From assembly GCF_002101335.1 (NCBI RefSeq), contig NZ_CP020773.1, forward strand, positions 496,001-560,000: DNA of 64,000 nucleotides, written 5' to 3'. The DNA is from Staphylococcus lutrae (GTDB lineage Bacteria > Bacillota > Bacilli > Staphylococcales > Staphylococcaceae). The position numbers were made by a program, and so were the translations under genes. Positions 13,235 through 23,535 of this stretch are shown here, one piece after another. The notes beneath the pieces were generated by a model, which did not search any database, was not told the origin of the DNA, and worked only from the letters and a program-made list of their open reading frames with translations. Within the stretch, counting starts at the first letter, position 1. Each line of letters starts with the position of its first letter.

Positions 13235-14470
13235 TTAGTATAAAGGGTACTGTTCAGTCAATTTTTTCACACGTAATTTCGCATCTGCTAAAACTTTTTC
13301 ATCTTCATGGTTTTTAAGTACATCACTAATAATGCGACCGACTTCTTCAAATGCTTGTTCATCAAATCCACGTGTTGTGGCTGCCGGTGTACCTAAACGT
13401 ACGCCACTTGTCACAAACGGTTTTTCTTGATCAAATGGAATTGTATTTTTATTACATGTAATTCCAATTTCATCCAAAGTTTCTTCAGCAACTTTACCAG
13501 TAATACCCACTGATTTTTTTACGTCTACAGAAACAAGATGGTTATCTGTTCCACCTGAAACGATTCTGAATCCATTGTCTTGTAACGTTTTTGCAAGTAC
13601 TTGTGCATTTTTAATCACTTGTTGCTGATACGTTTTAAATTCTGGTTGTAACGCTTCGCCAAACGCAACGGCTTTCGCAGCAATCACATGCTCAAGTGGA
13701 CCACCTTGAATACCAGGGAAAATTGTTTTATCTATCTCTTTTTTGTATTCTTCTTTACATAAAATCATTCCTCCACGAGGACCCCGTAGCGTTTTATGTG
13801 TTGTCGTCGTTACAAAGTCTGCATAGTCAACTGGGTTTTGATGAAGTCCAGCTGCGACAAGCCCCGCAATGTGTGCCATATCGACCATCAATTTCGCACC
13901 GACTTCATCAGCGATTTCTTTAAACTTTTTAAAATCGATTTCACGAGAGTATGCTGATGCACCTGCAACAATCAATTTAGGCTTATGCTTTTGCGCAAGC
14001 TGACGCACTTCTTCATAATCAATGCGCTCTTCTTCTTTTGATACACCGTATTCGACAAAGTTATAAAACTTGCCGCTAAAGTTGACAGGTGCCCCATGTG
14101 TCAAATGGCCACCATGACTTAAATTCATACCTAAAACCGTATCCCCATGCTCAAGTGCAACAAGATAAACGGCCATGTTGGCTTGTGAACCTGAATGTGG
14201 TTGAACGTTAACATGCTCGGCATTAAAAAGTGCTTTCGCTCTATCGATGGCAAGTTGTTCTGTTTGGTCTACAAATTTACATCCACCGTAGTAACGTCGC
14301 CCAGGGTAACCTTCTGCATATTTGTTTGTCATGACAGAACCTTGTGCTTCCATAACTGCTTCCGAAACAAAATTTTCTGATGCGATTAATTCAATGTTAT
14401 TATTTTGGCGATGAAATTCCTGCTGGATACTTTCAAATACAGACTGATCTTGCTTTGCAAGAAATGACAT
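13235..14470 (-). CDS. glyA: Serine hydroxymethyltransferase
   Basis: A 411-residue PLP enzyme that turns serine and tetrahydrofolate into glycine and methylene-tetrahydrofolate, the main one-carbon source. The PLP lysine is in [13 protein letters not shown]. The ATG at 14470 ([12 protein letters not shown]) is chosen because AAGAGGG precedes it; a TTG two codons upstream falls within the spacing. Length is typical. Confidence 0.97.
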   Translation of the reverse strand: MSFLAKQDQSVFESIQQEFHRQNNNIELIASENFVSEAVMEAQGSVMTNKYAEGYPGRRYYGGCKFVDQTEQLAIDRAKALFNAEHVNVQPHSGSQANMAVYLVALEHGDTVLGMNLSHGGHLTHGAPVNFSGKFYNFVEYGVSKEEERIDYEEVRQLAQKHKPKLIVAGASAYSREIDFKKFKEIADEVGAKLMVDMAHIAGLVAAGLHQNPVDYADFVTTTTHKTLRGPRGGMILCKEEYKKEIDKTIFPGIQGGPLEHVIAAKAVAFGEALQPEFKTYQQQVIKNAQVLAKTLQDNGFRIVSGGTDNHLVSVDVKKSVGITGKVAEETLDEIGITCNKNTIPFDQEKPFVTSGVRLGTPAATTRGFDEQAFEEVGRIISDVLKNHEDEKVLADAKLRVKKLTEQYPLY

Positions 14471-14490
14471 AGGCAATTCCCTCTTTTCTA

Positions 14491-15018
14491 TTAAAGTTGA
14501 TATTTAGCACGTTCGCCACCGATTTTTTTAGGTCGAGATGTCGCAACAGTTACAATTGCTTGGCCAATTTGTTTCACTGTCGTGCGCACAGGAACCGCGA
14601 CGTGTTTGATGTGCATACCAATCAATGTTTGACCGATATCGATTCCTTTATCTGCTTGAATATGTTCAATGACCATGGGTTGCGTCATATGACGATATGC
14701 ATATGTAGATAAGGATCCCCCTGCATGCACGTCTGGAACGACTGACACTTCAGTCATGAGATAAGGGTCAAAGTCTTTGCGTTCAATTGTAATAGCACGG
14801 TTAATATGCTCACAACCTTGAAATGCAAACGAAACACCTGTCTCCTGTTGCAATTGTACAAGTGCTTCGAATATGACTTGGGCAACCGCCATTGACCCAG
14901 TCGTTCCTATTTGTTCTCCTTGAACTTCTGAAGTCGAACATCCTATGACACATATCTCTCCCGGCAAAAAAAACGATTGCGCTTTAAGTTCTTTTAATAA
15001 TTGATTTAATTCTTGCAT
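14491..15018 (-). CDS. TIGR01440 family protein (UPF0340)
   Basis: A 175-residue protein matching the TIGR01440/DUF436 family by its [17 protein letters not shown] start region and its [10 protein letters not shown] segment. It normally sits next to glyA or ywlE in Firmicutes, as here. The ATG at 15018 follows AAGGGGG; ten upstream residues are rejected. No established function. The conserved Cys and His residues (GCEH) suggest a catalytic or metal site, which is inference. Confidence 0.85.
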   Translation of the reverse strand: MQELNQLLKELKAQSFFLPGEICVIGCSTSEVQGEQIGTTGSMAVAQVIFEALVQLQQETGVSFAFQGCEHINRAITIERKDFDPYLMTEVSVVPDVHAGGSLSTYAYRHMTQPMVIEHIQADKGIDIGQTLIGMHIKHVAVPVRTTVKQIGQAIVTVATSRPKKIGGERAKYQL

Positions 15019-15135
15019 ATGGTTAACCCCCTTGACATACGCATGCATCAGAAAACAAAATTCAAAGAACTACGAAACATGCTATACGTCCTTTATTATA
15101 ACGCATTTTTTCATGAACTTATACTGATTATACAA

Positions 15136-15561
15136 TTATTCAATGACTAATTTTTCCTTAAGTTTTTCAATCAACCGGCTCAACTGATCAAATACTTTTT
15201 CATACGTTTCAAACCCACTTCCATATGGATCCACTACGGTCCCCGTTTCATTGACGTACTGATTTAATGTATGCACATTAACCTTTGTGCCATACATGGC
15301 TTGAATCATTTGTTGGTGCGCCGACGTCATTGTTAAAATCAAATCTGCCGTAGCATCCCTTTCATCAAAGAGGCGCGCTGTATCCGGTCCTGAAAGTTGA
15401 TGGCGGTCTAATAATTCACGACTATGTGTTGAAATCGGTTGTCCTGTTTGTGCCATCAGTCCTTTAGATTGAATATCAAAATCTGGCATTAAACGGTGTG
15501 CAATCCCTTCAGCTAGCGGGCTTCGACAAGTGTTCCCTGTACAGACAAAAATAATCCTCAT
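15136..15561 (-). CDS. ptpB: Low-molecular-weight protein arginine phosphatase (YwlE/PtpB type)
   Basis: A 141-residue phosphatase with the CX5R loop at the N-terminus (VCTGNTCRS: Cys7, Arg13) and the general-acid aspartate in VDPYGSG. Thr11 in the loop is the residue that steers Bacillus YwlE toward phospho-arginine instead of phosphotyrosine, so an arginine phosphatase opposing McsB is inferred. It overlaps the sua5 stop by four bases (ATGA), a coupling also seen in B. subtilis and S. aureus. Length is slightly below the usual 150. Confidence 0.9.
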   Translation of the reverse strand: MRIIFVCTGNTCRSPLAEGIAHRLMPDFDIQSKGLMAQTGQPISTHSRELLDRHQLSGPDTARLFDERDATADLILTMTSAHQQMIQAMYGTKVNVHTLNQYVNETGTVVDPYGSGFETYEKVFDQLSRLIEKLKEKLVIE

Positions 15562-16610
15562 AGCGCCTCATCCTTTACAATTTGTTGGTTGACCGCTTTG
15601 AGCATTCGATTTCTTAAAGCTTCGGTATCATGATGCTCTTCAAAACCATAAATATATGCCATTTCTATTTGCTCTAAATAATCAAGATCGTGCAGCACCG
15701 CATACAAGTTGTAATTCGCACCTTGAATGTCTGTCTCGCTCTGACTGATGATAATCACTTGTGCCTCTTTCGGTAGCAATGAGACTTTAGTTTCCGGTAC
15801 GATGAACGCAATTTTAGACCAATCTTCATGTGCATCACGACGTACGGGACCATTTAATTGTTGCACCATTTTAAGTGGTGTTGACGGTGCATAATGTTGA
15901 TATTTCATTCCGGGCGCGATGGGTTTTTCATCATTAACCTGGTGATATGATTCTACTGATTGTGGTAAAATTTCGTTCAGCATTTGTCGCGTAATCGTTC
16001 CTGGACGTGCAATACGAAATGGAAACGATGTACAGTCGACCACAGTACTTTCTAAGCCCGCATCACTTTGCGTCGATTGTATGATGCCGTCGACCCGTTG
16101 ATTTAAATCTTGAAACGCATGCTCAAAAGTGGTTGGAGATGGGCGGCCGCTTAAGTTTGCACTTGGAGCGGCAATTGGAAGATTGACTGCTTGTAACAAT
16201 GCAAGTGCCACCGGATGACTCGGCATACGCACTGCAACTGAATTCAAATCTCCAGTCACGCGTTTGCTCAATCCCCCTTTTTTTAGAGGCAAAATAAATG
16301 TGATTGGTCCTGGCCAAAAAGCCTCCATTAATTTTTGTGTAGATTCTGAAATCTCTTCAACAAAATCTTTTAATTGCTCCGTATCATGGATATGCACAAT
16401 CAACGGATTATCAGAAGGACGTCCTTTTGCTTCGTATATTTTATTTATCGCTGTATCATCTGTTGCATTTCCACCTAAACCATAGACCGTTTCTGTTGGA
16501 AACACAACCACGCCACCCTCTTGAAACGTTTGAATGATTTCAGCCAATTTCGGATATTCTGCTAAACGTGTTGTATATGCGCGAACATCCCAAATTTGTG
16601 TATTTCGCAT
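15558..16610 (-). CDS. ywlC: L-threonylcarbamoyladenylate synthase Sua5/YwlC
   Basis: A 350-residue two-domain enzyme. An N-terminal YrdC domain (about residues 20-205, with FPTETVYGLGG, KGRPSDNPL and SANLSGRPSP) and a C-terminal Sua5 domain (about 225-345) are joined by the SPGMKYQHYAP-type linker (here APGMKYQHYAP). It makes threonylcarbamoyl-AMP from threonine, bicarbonate and ATP for t6A at position 37 of ANN-decoding tRNAs. The ATG at 16610 is chosen after GGAGAGGTGG; a GTG three codons earlier is less likely. Confidence 0.95.
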   Translation of the reverse strand: MRNTQIWDVRAYTTRLAEYPKLAEIIQTFQEGGVVVFPTETVYGLGGNATDDTAINKIYEAKGRPSDNPLIVHIHDTEQLKDFVEEISESTQKLMEAFWPGPITFILPLKKGGLSKRVTGDLNSVAVRMPSHPVALALLQAVNLPIAAPSANLSGRPSPTTFEHAFQDLNQRVDGIIQSTQSDAGLESTVVDCTSFPFRIARPGTITRQMLNEILPQSVESYHQVNDEKPIAPGMKYQHYAPSTPLKMVQQLNGPVRRDAHEDWSKIAFIVPETKVSLLPKEAQVIIISQSETDIQGANYNLYAVLHDLDYLEQIEMAYIYGFEEHHDTEALRNRMLKAVNQQIVKDEAL

Positions 16611-16652
16611 GACATCCACCTCTCCTTCTCTTTTATTTTACTACAAAGTGAA

Positions 16653-16710
16653 AAATGGGTGTATGACTTGAGTCATCAGAGTAACACTTTGACCTCGTCT
16701 TACACCCATT
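16653..16710 (-). terminator. Terminator-like hairpin after prmC
   Basis: AATGGGTGTA pairs with TACACCCATT around an inner GACTTGAGTC stem, and a T-run follows in the minus-strand direction. It probably ends the tdk-prfA-prmC transcript before ywlC. Confidence 0.75.
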
Positions 16711-16806
16711 ATGGATTGATTTGCAATCACTTGCATTAAAGTAATTTTCTTACAATGTTAAGCCATCGTCTAACCTGTTCTTCCGATCATACTTTAATAA
16801 GTAGCC

Positions 16807-17652
16807 TTACGACGATGACGTCCAATTAAAATAAAACATACGTGCGTTACCGTTAATATCCTCCAAAACTTCTGTCGCAATGTGTGGATACCATGAGGCC
16901 ATTAATGTCGTCAACGCCTTTCCTTGTTGAAAACCAATTTCAAAAACAACCGGTGCCCCTTCACGCATCACTTTAGGTAAATCTCGCAAAATCGACTCAT
17001 AAACTTGAAAACCTTCATTGTCAGCAAACAACGCAACATGTGGTTCATGGGCAATGACATGTGCATCCATCCATTCACGTTCATTCACGCCAATATATGG
17101 CGGATTGGAAATCAAACCATCTAAGCGAATGGCATTGTTTATCAGCGGTTGCAAAGCATCACCTTCATAAAAAGTGATGTGCTGCTGGTGTGCGCGAGCG
17201 TTGTCCCGTGCCACTTCTAAAGCCTCAGCAGAGATATCCGTCGCAATGACTTCAAGCGCCTCATTTTCTGCTTTTAAAGTTACAGCAATGGCACCACTTC
17301 CTACACCAATGTCAGCCACTGTCCCAGGTTGCTTCATTTTGCTCAAGAAATATTGTACGACCTCTTCAGTTTCTGGACGCGGGATTAATACATCGGGGGT
17401 TACTTTAAATTGACGACCGTAAAACGCCGCTTGTCCCACAACGTATTGTACGGGTCTACCCGATAACAGTTGTAGCAATCGTTCATCAAGCAATCGCATC
17501 GTCTTCTCTGGAATCGAATCCATTTCATGCATGACTGCTTGCGCACTTGACCACTGAAGTGTATCCATGATCAACCATTTCACAGAGGTTGCCTCATACC
17601 CCTTCCATTGCATCTGTTGTTCTGCTTGTTGCCGCCACGTCTTATAATCCAC
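16807..17652 (-). CDS. prmC: Release factor glutamine methyltransferase PrmC
   Basis: A 281-residue SAM-dependent enzyme that methylates the Gln of the GGQ motif in release factors 1 and 2. The N-terminal helical domain is followed by the Rossmann fold ([13 protein letters not shown], about residues 117-130) and the catalytic NPPY motif (SNPPYIG). It starts at a GTG inside the last codons of prfA (11-base overlap), so it is translationally coupled to its own substrate gene. No separate strong ribosome-binding site is seen. Confidence 0.95.
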   Translation of the reverse strand: MDYKTWRQQAEQQMQWKGYEATSVKWLIMDTLQWSSAQAVMHEMDSIPEKTMRLLDERLLQLLSGRPVQYVVGQAAFYGRQFKVTPDVLIPRPETEEVVQYFLSKMKQPGTVADIGVGSGAIAVTLKAENEALEVIATDISAEALEVARDNARAHQQHITFYEGDALQPLINNAIRLDGLISNPPYIGVNEREWMDAHVIAHEPHVALFADNEGFQVYESILRDLPKVMREGAPVVFEIGFQQGKALTTLMASWYPHIATEVLEDINGNARMFYFNWTSSS

Positions 17653-18718
17653 CAGTATTAAGCTCTTTCAATTTTTCAGTTTGTTCATGCATCGTCAAAG
17701 CATCAACGATTTCATCCAACTTCCCTTCCATAATTTGGTCGAGTTTTTGTAATGTTAAACCAATTCGGTGGTCTGTAACACGACTTTGTGGATAGTTATA
17801 AGTACGAATCCGTTCTGAACGATCTCCAGTCCCAACTGCCGACTTACGTTGCGCGGCATATTTTTGTAATTCTTCTTGCAATTTCATATCATAAAGTCGC
17901 GCTTTCAATACTTTCATTGCTTTTTCACGGTTCTGAATTTGTGATTTTTCAGATGATGTTGCAATCACCCCTGTAGGGATGTGTGTAATCCTTACAGCTG
18001 AGTCTGTCGTATTGACATGCTGACCCCCAGCACCACTTGATCGATATGTATCGATTTTCAAGTCTTCATTCCTAATTTCAATTTCTACATCTTCTACTTC
18101 AGGTAATACCGCCACTGTTGCAGTGGAAGTGTGAATACGTCCTCCCGATTCAGTTTCAGGTACACGTTGCACACGATGCGCACCATTTTCAAACTTCAAT
18201 TTACTATAGGCCCCATCACCTGAAATCGAAAAACTGATTTCCTTATAGCCACCATGATCGCTTTCAGTCGCTTCAACAACTTCAAGTTTAAATTGATGAG
18301 ACTCTGCAAATTTAGCATACATACGGAACAAATCACCCGCAAAAATAGCAGCCTCATCGCCACCTGCTGCACCACGAATTTCAACGATAACGTCTTTCTC
18401 ATCATTAGGATCTTTAGGAATTAATAAAAGTTTGAGCTTTTCTTCAAGTTCAGGAATTTCTGTTTTTAGCGTTGAAGCTTCCTCTTTTAACATTTCAACC
18501 TCATCCGCATCATTTGTTTCTGATAGCATGAGTTCGATTTCCTCAACATCCTCTTTTACTTGTTTATAATGTCTGTAAACTTCTACAGTTTTTTGTAGTT
18601 CCGATTGTTCTTTGGAATATTTTCTAAGCAAATCAGAATCGCTGACGACTTCTGGATCACTCAACAATTCATTCAACTGTTCATAACGCTCTTCAACAAT
18701 GTCTAACTGATCAAACAT
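17642..18718 (-). CDS. prfA: Peptide chain release factor 1
   Basis: A 358-residue class I release factor reading UAA and UAG. The codon-reading tripeptide is in the anticodon-like loop region ([10 protein letters not shown], residues 185-194). The catalytic GGQ is at 231-233 (GAGGQHVNT). N-terminal coiled helices (1-100) and the C-terminal domain are complete. It adjoins tdk upstream and overlaps prmC downstream, the standard arrangement in bacilli. Confidence 0.98.
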   Translation of the reverse strand: MFDQLDIVEERYEQLNELLSDPEVVSDSDLLRKYSKEQSELQKTVEVYRHYKQVKEDVEEIELMLSETNDADEVEMLKEEASTLKTEIPELEEKLKLLLIPKDPNDEKDVIVEIRGAAGGDEAAIFAGDLFRMYAKFAESHQFKLEVVEATESDHGGYKEISFSISGDGAYSKLKFENGAHRVQRVPETESGGRIHTSTATVAVLPEVEDVEIEIRNEDLKIDTYRSSGAGGQHVNTTDSAVRITHIPTGVIATSSEKSQIQNREKAMKVLKARLYDMKLQEELQKYAAQRKSAVGTGDRSERIRTYNYPQSRVTDHRIGLTLQKLDQIMEGKLDEIVDALTMHEQTEKLKELNTGGL

Positions 18719-19320
18719 TATTCTAACGCCTCCTTTTTATTTTCACTTGGTGCAACAACGTGATGTGCCCGACAACGGGGTTCATAGCGTTCGTCTGCAC
18801 CTACCAAGATAATGGGATCGTCTACTTTAGCCGGTTTACCATCAATAAGACGCTGTGTCCGACTTGATGAAGCCCCACACACTGCGCATACGGCTTGTAA
18901 CTTTGTAATATGTTCACTCACTGCGAGCATTTCAGGAACAGGGTGAAAAGGTTCGCCTTTAAAATCCATATCAAGTCCAGCAGTAATCACACGATAACCT
19001 TTTTCAGCAAGCATTTCAGCAACGTGTACAATTTCTTGATCAAAAAATTGAATTTCGTCTATTCCGATAATGTCAACGCCTGTCAAATCATGCTGCCATA
19101 TTTCACTCGCTTTTGAAATATTAATCGCTTCTATTTCATTACCATTGTGAGATACAACTTTCTCTTTGTGGTAGCGATCGTCAATAACCGGCTTAAATAC
19201 AACCACTTTTTGTTTAGCAAAAACGCCTCGACGCAAACGTCTAATCAGTTCTTCTGATTTACCGCTAAACATACTTCCAGTAATGCATTCTATCCAACCT
19301 GAATGATACGCTTCATACAT
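18718..19320 (-). CDS. tdk: Thymidine kinase
   Basis: A 200-residue type II thymidine kinase phosphorylating thymidine for dTMP salvage. The P-loop [11 protein letters not shown] lies near the N-terminus, a DEIQFF magnesium site follows, and a zinc lasso is formed by CAVCG and the later PRCRAHH. The ATG at 19320 (MYEAYHSGW) follows AAGGTGG by 8 bases; an upstream GTG lies within that site. Its stop overlaps the prfA start. Confidence 0.97.
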   Translation of the reverse strand: MYEAYHSGWIECITGSMFSGKSEELIRRLRRGVFAKQKVVVFKPVIDDRYHKEKVVSHNGNEIEAINISKASEIWQHDLTGVDIIGIDEIQFFDQEIVHVAEMLAEKGYRVITAGLDMDFKGEPFHPVPEMLAVSEHITKLQAVCAVCGASSSRTQRLIDGKPAKVDDPIILVGADERYEPRCRAHHVVAPSENKKEALE

Positions 19321-19521
19321 GACTCTTTCCACCTTTTTTCAAATCAAAATCACTTCATTATATCATAAAATAGAAGGGTTCGTTGATGTTATCCACATGT
19401 CCATGAAAGTCTATATTTTTAGAACATATTGATGAATTGTACTTAATTTAAAACATTGACTTAACCGGATGCAATCCCTTCATTTACACACATATGGATA
19501 ACACTTTTTAATAATTTGCGC

Positions 19522-19553
19522 AAAAAAATAAGTGGATGTCTCACCACCCACTT
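19522..19553 (-). terminator. rpmE2 terminator
   Basis: A hairpin of AAGTGG with its complement sits downstream of the rpmE2 stop, followed by seven T residues on the minus strand. Confidence 0.85.
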
Positions 19554-19564
19554 GAATCGGTTTT

Positions 19565-19819
19565 TTAATTATTTGATTTAAGACCAAATTTTTTGTTGAA
19601 ACGTTCAACACGCCCATCTGCCGCAGCAAATTTTTGACGTCCTGTATAGAATGGATGTGAGTCAGATGAGATATCTAAACGAATAACTGGGTACTCATTA
19701 CCATCTTCCCATTTCATTGTTTCATTAGAAAATTTAGTTGAACCGCTTAAAAATTTGTAATCAGTTGTTGTATCTAAAAAGATCACTTTACGGTATTCCG
19801 GATGAATGCCTTGTTTCAT
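19565..19819 (-). CDS. rpmE2: 50S ribosomal protein L31 type B
   Basis: An 84-residue L31 paralogue of the zinc-free type. The CXXC zinc ligands of type A are absent, and the family segment [16 protein letters not shown] is present. Two tandem ATG codons (19822 and 19819) follow AAAGGAG; the second gives the usual staphylococcal N-terminus MKQGIHPEY. In bacteria that have both types, the zinc-free form replaces L31 under zinc limitation. Whether that holds here depends on a second copy outside the window. Confidence 0.95.
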   Translation of the reverse strand: MKQGIHPEYRKVIFLDTTTDYKFLSGSTKFSNETMKWEDGNEYPVIRLDISSDSHPFYTGRQKFAAADGRVERFNKKFGLKSNN

Positions 19820-19889
19820 CATTTTCAGCTCCTTTGCCCTGAACCATCTGGAACAGAGTTATTTGTGAGTTTTTACCCAATACTTAAAC

Positions 19890-19918
19890 ATTATAGCGGG
19901 CATAACGTTAAATTGCAA
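19890..19918 (-). promoter_or_regulatory. rpmE2 promoter
   Basis: TTGCAA (19913-19918), a 17-base spacer and TATAAT (19890-19895) on the minus strand. The resulting leader is about 60 bases long and contains a small hairpin (19837-19854, CTG..CCA/TGG..CAG) just before the ribosome-binding site. Confidence 0.85.
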
Positions 19919-19942
19919 CCCCACATCTTAAATTCATCGTAT

Positions 19943-21256
19943 TTAAATAATAGGTTTCCCTGTTTTACTGCTTTCTACTGCACTTTGTTGTAAAACTTCG
20001 AAAAATTCTGCATTCGATTTCGTTTTCTTTAATTTACGGATGAATCGTTCTGTAAAGTCAGGTGAGTTTGAAAACATATTTCGTAATTGCCATAGACTAT
20101 CGAGTTCACTTTTTGGAATTAATAGTTCTTCTTTGCGCGTAGAACTTCTAGAAATATCAATCGCTGGGAAAATTCGTCTTTCAGAAAGGCGTCTATCGAG
20201 ATGTAACTCCATATTCCCTGTTCCTTTAAATTCTTCATATATCATATCATCCATACGCGAACCCGTATCGACCAATGCAGTCGCTAAAATCGTCAAACTC
20301 CCGCCTGCTTCGATATTTCTTGCCGCACCAAAAAAGGTCTTTGGTCCATGCAAAGATGCGGGGTCTAATCCTCCTGATAAAGTACGTCCACTCGGTGGCA
20401 CAACAAGGTTATACGCACGTGCCAATCGCGTTATGGAGTCCATTAAAATAATCACATCTTCGCCAATTTCGACTAATCGTTTGGCGCGTTCGAGCAATAA
20501 TTCTGCTACTTTGACATGATGTTTTGGATGCTCGTCAAATGTGGAATGAACCACTTCTGCTTCATCAACGGAGCGTTCAATATCAGTCACTTCTTCCGGT
20601 CTTTCTCCAATAAGTAATATGAAAAGTTTAGCGTTGGGTTTGTTCATAACAATCGCATTAGCAATTTCTTTGAGTAAAGAGGTTTTACCTGCTTTAGGTG
20701 GTGCAACAATCAAACCACGTTGGCCTAATCCAATCGGCGTGATTAAGTCCATGACACGGGTTGAATAGTTATGGGGTTCCGTTTCTAATCGGATACGTTC
20801 ATCTGGATATAAAGGTGTTAACGCTTGAAAGTGAGGACGTTTTTTGACTTCTTCTGCATTGTGATCATTAACAAAGTCAACTTGAAGTAATCCGTAATAT
20901 TTTTCGTTTTCTTTAGGCTTCCGTACTTTACCAGTTACCTTATCGCCTAATTTTATTTCGAAGCGACGAATTTGGCTTGCGGATATATAGATATCTTTTT
21001 CCCCTTTTGAAAAGTTAACAGTTCTTAAAAAGCCATAACCGTCTTGCTGTATATCATCAAGAATGCCTTCCATATAATAATTGCCGTCTTGTTCCATTTG
21101 CGCTTCCATAATTGCAAGGACAAGTTCTTTTTTGTTTAATTTACTATAGTTAACAAGTTTAAGAGACTTTGCCTTTTCAGTGAGGGCCTTTGTTGTATAA
21201 TTCTTATATAATTCATGAAAAGATTCATATTGCGGAGATGTTCTTTCCCTTGTCAT
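19943..21256 (-). CDS. rho: Transcription termination factor Rho
   Basis: A 437-residue RNA-dependent helicase. It has an N-terminal helical domain, a cold-shock-like RNA-binding domain (DGYGFLRTVNFSKGEKDIYIS) and a RecA-like motor with Walker A PPKAGKTSLL and Walker B VIILMDSITR. The Q-loop/secondary RNA site (GPKTFFGAARNIEAGG) is intact. The ATG at 21256 has only GAGTG upstream, so translation may be modest. Lacks the long Asn-rich insertions seen in some phyla. Confidence 0.97.
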   Translation of the reverse strand: MTRERTSPQYESFHELYKNYTTKALTEKAKSLKLVNYSKLNKKELVLAIMEAQMEQDGNYYMEGILDDIQQDGYGFLRTVNFSKGEKDIYISASQIRRFEIKLGDKVTGKVRKPKENEKYYGLLQVDFVNDHNAEEVKKRPHFQALTPLYPDERIRLETEPHNYSTRVMDLITPIGLGQRGLIVAPPKAGKTSLLKEIANAIVMNKPNAKLFILLIGERPEEVTDIERSVDEAEVVHSTFDEHPKHHVKVAELLLERAKRLVEIGEDVIILMDSITRLARAYNLVVPPSGRTLSGGLDPASLHGPKTFFGAARNIEAGGSLTILATALVDTGSRMDDMIYEEFKGTGNMELHLDRRLSERRIFPAIDISRSSTRKEELLIPKSELDSLWQLRNMFSNSPDFTERFIRKLKKTKSNAEFFEVLQQSAVESSKTGKPII

Positions 21257-21312
21257 GTTAAACACTCATTTCATTATAAAGTCTTTAATCGCAAATGTTA
21301 CGATTAAACCTT

Positions 21313-21341
21313 ACTATATCAAATATTATGCGTTATGACAA
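21313..21341 (-). promoter_or_regulatory. rho promoter
   Basis: TTGTCA (21336-21341), a 17-base spacer and TATAGT (21313-21318) on the minus strand. The predicted transcript would begin at the base of an 8-bp hairpin (21284-21308) in a short 5' leader. rho genes are often autoregulated, but nothing here proves it. Confidence 0.75.
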
Positions 21342-21447
21342 AATATCATAAAAATTTTAGGCAAAATTTTAAATTTCGTATACAATGCAACCTCAACAGC
21401 AGACGATTCTAGTTCATTACAACAACGGATTGATTGATTTTGCATAC

Positions 21448-21475
21448 AAAAAGCCGAGGTGTCCTCGGCTTTTTT
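21448..21475 (-). terminator. Terminator after aldehyde dehydrogenase gene
   Basis: AAAAAGCCGAGG and its complement form a perfect stem around the loop TGT, with A/T runs on both sides. It sits about 60 bases past the aldehyde dehydrogenase stop. Confidence 0.92.
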
Positions 21476-21538
21476 ACAAGAAAGAATGACTGATGCACGT
21501 TGTCATTTTATAGTATCATCCACACAGGTCAGTTGAGG

Positions 21539-22972
21539 TTATTCACCTTCATAGTAACCTGCTATAGATTTCACTTCTAAAAATTCTTCAATTCCATAAT
21601 CTCCCCATTCACGACCAAGTCCAGATTGCTTGTAACCACCGAACGGTAAATCCGCTGCTCGACCTGCCTCATTAATCTCTATTGTTCCGGCTTCAACCGA
21701 GCGTGCAACACGAATTAAATCGTCTCTGTTTTTTCCAAATACATAGCCTGCCAGACCATATTTTGTATCATTAGCAATCGCAATGGCTTCATCTAAATCT
21801 TTGTAAGTGATAACCGACATAACAGGACCAAAAATCTCTTCTTGCGCAATCGTCATTGCATTATCTACATCGACAAAAATTGTAGGTTTTGCAAAATAAC
21901 CTTTATCTAGACCCTCAGGTTTTCCTGGTCCACCATAGTATAGCGTTGCGCCTTCATCAATTCCTTTTTGAATATAGGATTGAACTTGATTGAATTGTTT
22001 CTCACTTACTAACGGTCCAACTTGTGTCTCACTCTTTTGTGGGTCTCCTACTTTCACTTGCGCCATTTGCTTTTTCGCTTCAGCAATAAAGGCATCCTTA
22101 AAGCTTTCAGGTATCAATGTCCGTGTACCAGCAGTACAAACTTGTCCCGTGTTGTTGACCACTTTCATGACTGCTGCCTTCGCGGCTTCTTCAATATCAG
22201 CATCTTCTAATATGATGAAAGGCGATTTTCCACCTAATTCAAGAGAAACCTTTTTAAAATCTTGACTCGCTTTCTCCATGATTTTTGTACCTGTTGGGCC
22301 TGAACCTGTAAATGACATCATACGTACATCTGGATGTTCGCTCAGTGGTGTACCTACACCTTCACCGTCACCATTCACTAAATTAAATACACCTTTAGGA
22401 ACACCGGCTTTTTCAAATATCTCTGCTAATATGATGGCAGCAAATGGCGTCATCTCAGAAGGTTTGAGTATAACTGGACTTCCCGCTGCAAATGCTGCTG
22501 CGAGTTTTAATGATGTTTGGTTCGTTGGGAAGTTCCACGGTGTGACTAATCCTGCAACACCAATGGCTTCTTTCAAAATTAAATTTTTACCACGGCGTTC
22601 TTCAAAACGCATGTCGTTAAGTGCATCACGTGCTGCCTGAAAATGTTTCAATCCCATTTGATAATGAACCATTTCAGATTTTGTTACTGGTGCGCCAAGT
22701 TCTAAAGTAATGGCTTCTATTAAATCGGCTTTACGATTTTCATATTCTTTTACGATACGGTCTAGTAAAGCTTGACGTGTTTCAACAGAAGTGTGACGAA
22801 ATGAAAGATAGACATCATGTGCCGCTTGAACCGCACGATCTACGTCCGCTTGATCACCTTTTGCAATTCGACCGATAACTTCTTCTGTGGCTGGATTAAT
22901 CACGTCAATCGTTTCTCCACTATGACTTTCAACCCATTCCCCATTGATAAATTGTTTTGTTTGATCTCTCAT
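21539..22972 (-). CDS. NAD(P)-dependent aldehyde dehydrogenase family protein
   Basis: A 477-residue aldehyde dehydrogenase. The catalytic cysteine is in [14 protein letters not shown] and the general-base glutamate in [10 protein letters not shown]; the cofactor-binding FTGSGPTG segment is present. The ATG at 22972 ([14 protein letters not shown]) follows AAGGAGTG. The substrate cannot be told from sequence. The same type of gene lies between rho/rpmE2 and murZ in S. aureus. Its neighbour is an HxlR regulator, a family that often responds to reactive electrophiles, so an aldehyde-detoxifying role is possible inference. Confidence 0.9.
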   Translation of the reverse strand: MRDQTKQFINGEWVESHSGETIDVINPATEEVIGRIAKGDQADVDRAVQAAHDVYLSFRHTSVETRQALLDRIVKEYENRKADLIEAITLELGAPVTKSEMVHYQMGLKHFQAARDALNDMRFEERRGKNLILKEAIGVAGLVTPWNFPTNQTSLKLAAAFAAGSPVILKPSEMTPFAAIILAEIFEKAGVPKGVFNLVNGDGEGVGTPLSEHPDVRMMSFTGSGPTGTKIMEKASQDFKKVSLELGGKSPFIILEDADIEEAAKAAVMKVVNNTGQVCTAGTRTLIPESFKDAFIAEAKKQMAQVKVGDPQKSETQVGPLVSEKQFNQVQSYIQKGIDEGATLYYGGPGKPEGLDKGYFAKPTIFVDVDNAMTIAQEEIFGPVMSVITYKDLDEAIAIANDTKYGLAGYVFGKNRDDLIRVARSVEAGTIEINEAGRAADLPFGGYKQSGLGREWGDYGIEEFLEVKSIAGYYEGE

Positions 22973-23082
22973 AAACCAACACTCCTTCATTTAATGTCCT
23001 GCCCTTATCATACCACTTCATTATTTTTTTAAACGCTCAGACGACTTATCAAAGTTTCAAGATCGTACAATTCAAAGCACAA

Positions 23083-23131
23083 AAAAAGAGCAAGGCAACC
23101 ATTGTATGACCAATGAGACCTTACTCTTTTA
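23083..23131 (-). terminator. Terminator after HxlR gene
   Basis: AAAAGAG...AAGG pairs with CCTT...CTCTTTT around an inner CATTG/CAATG stem, giving a long imperfect hairpin with a T-run. It separates the HxlR gene from the aldehyde dehydrogenase gene. Confidence 0.8.
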
Positions 23132-23158
23132 TTAACATTGCGATTAAATTGATAAATT

Positions 23159-23488
23159 TTATTGTACTTCTTCCTTAAGCTCAATATAATCATGCGCCCA
23201 AGATTCGAGTGGTTCCAATGCTTTTGCTAATGCTACGCCTTTTTCAGTTAAATGGTAACAAACTGAAGGAGGTGTATTAGAAATGACAACTTTAGTTACC
23301 AAACCCGCTTCTGCGAGTTCAGCCACTTTCATAGATAATGCTCTGTTCGTAATGGGTGTCAAATCCCTCTTCATCTCTGAAAAGTGCGCTTTATAATCAT
23401 CACAAGTGGAAAGATAATGTAAAATCAACCCATTCCAACTGCGACCTAATATTTTAAAAGTTTCTTCTAAATATGGACAAACTTCCAT
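23159..23488 (-). CDS. HxlR-family winged-helix regulator
   Basis: A 109-residue DUF24/HxlR transcription factor: winged helix at about residues 15-90 (LGRSWNGLILHYL, TNRALSMKVAELAEAGLV) and a C-terminal dimerisation helix. A single N-terminal cysteine (Cys4 in MEVCPYLEE) is at the position that senses thiol stress in YodB/HypR/QsrR-type members. The ATG at 23488 follows AGAGGTG; a GTG three codons earlier is part of that site. The target is unknown; the downstream aldehyde dehydrogenase gene or the gene itself is a reasonable guess. Confidence 0.85.
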   Translation of the reverse strand: MEVCPYLEETFKILGRSWNGLILHYLSTCDDYKAHFSEMKRDLTPITNRALSMKVAELAEAGLVTKVVISNTPPSVCYHLTEKGVALAKALEPLESWAHDYIELKEEVQ

Positions 23489-23535
23489 AGTTATCACCTC
23501 TCATCATTAAATTTGTGATAACAAGAGATTCTGGA

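Noticed and set aside
20040-20519. A 159-residue frame antisense to rho
   Set aside because: It mirrors conserved rho codons; no ribosome-binding site and no family resemblance.
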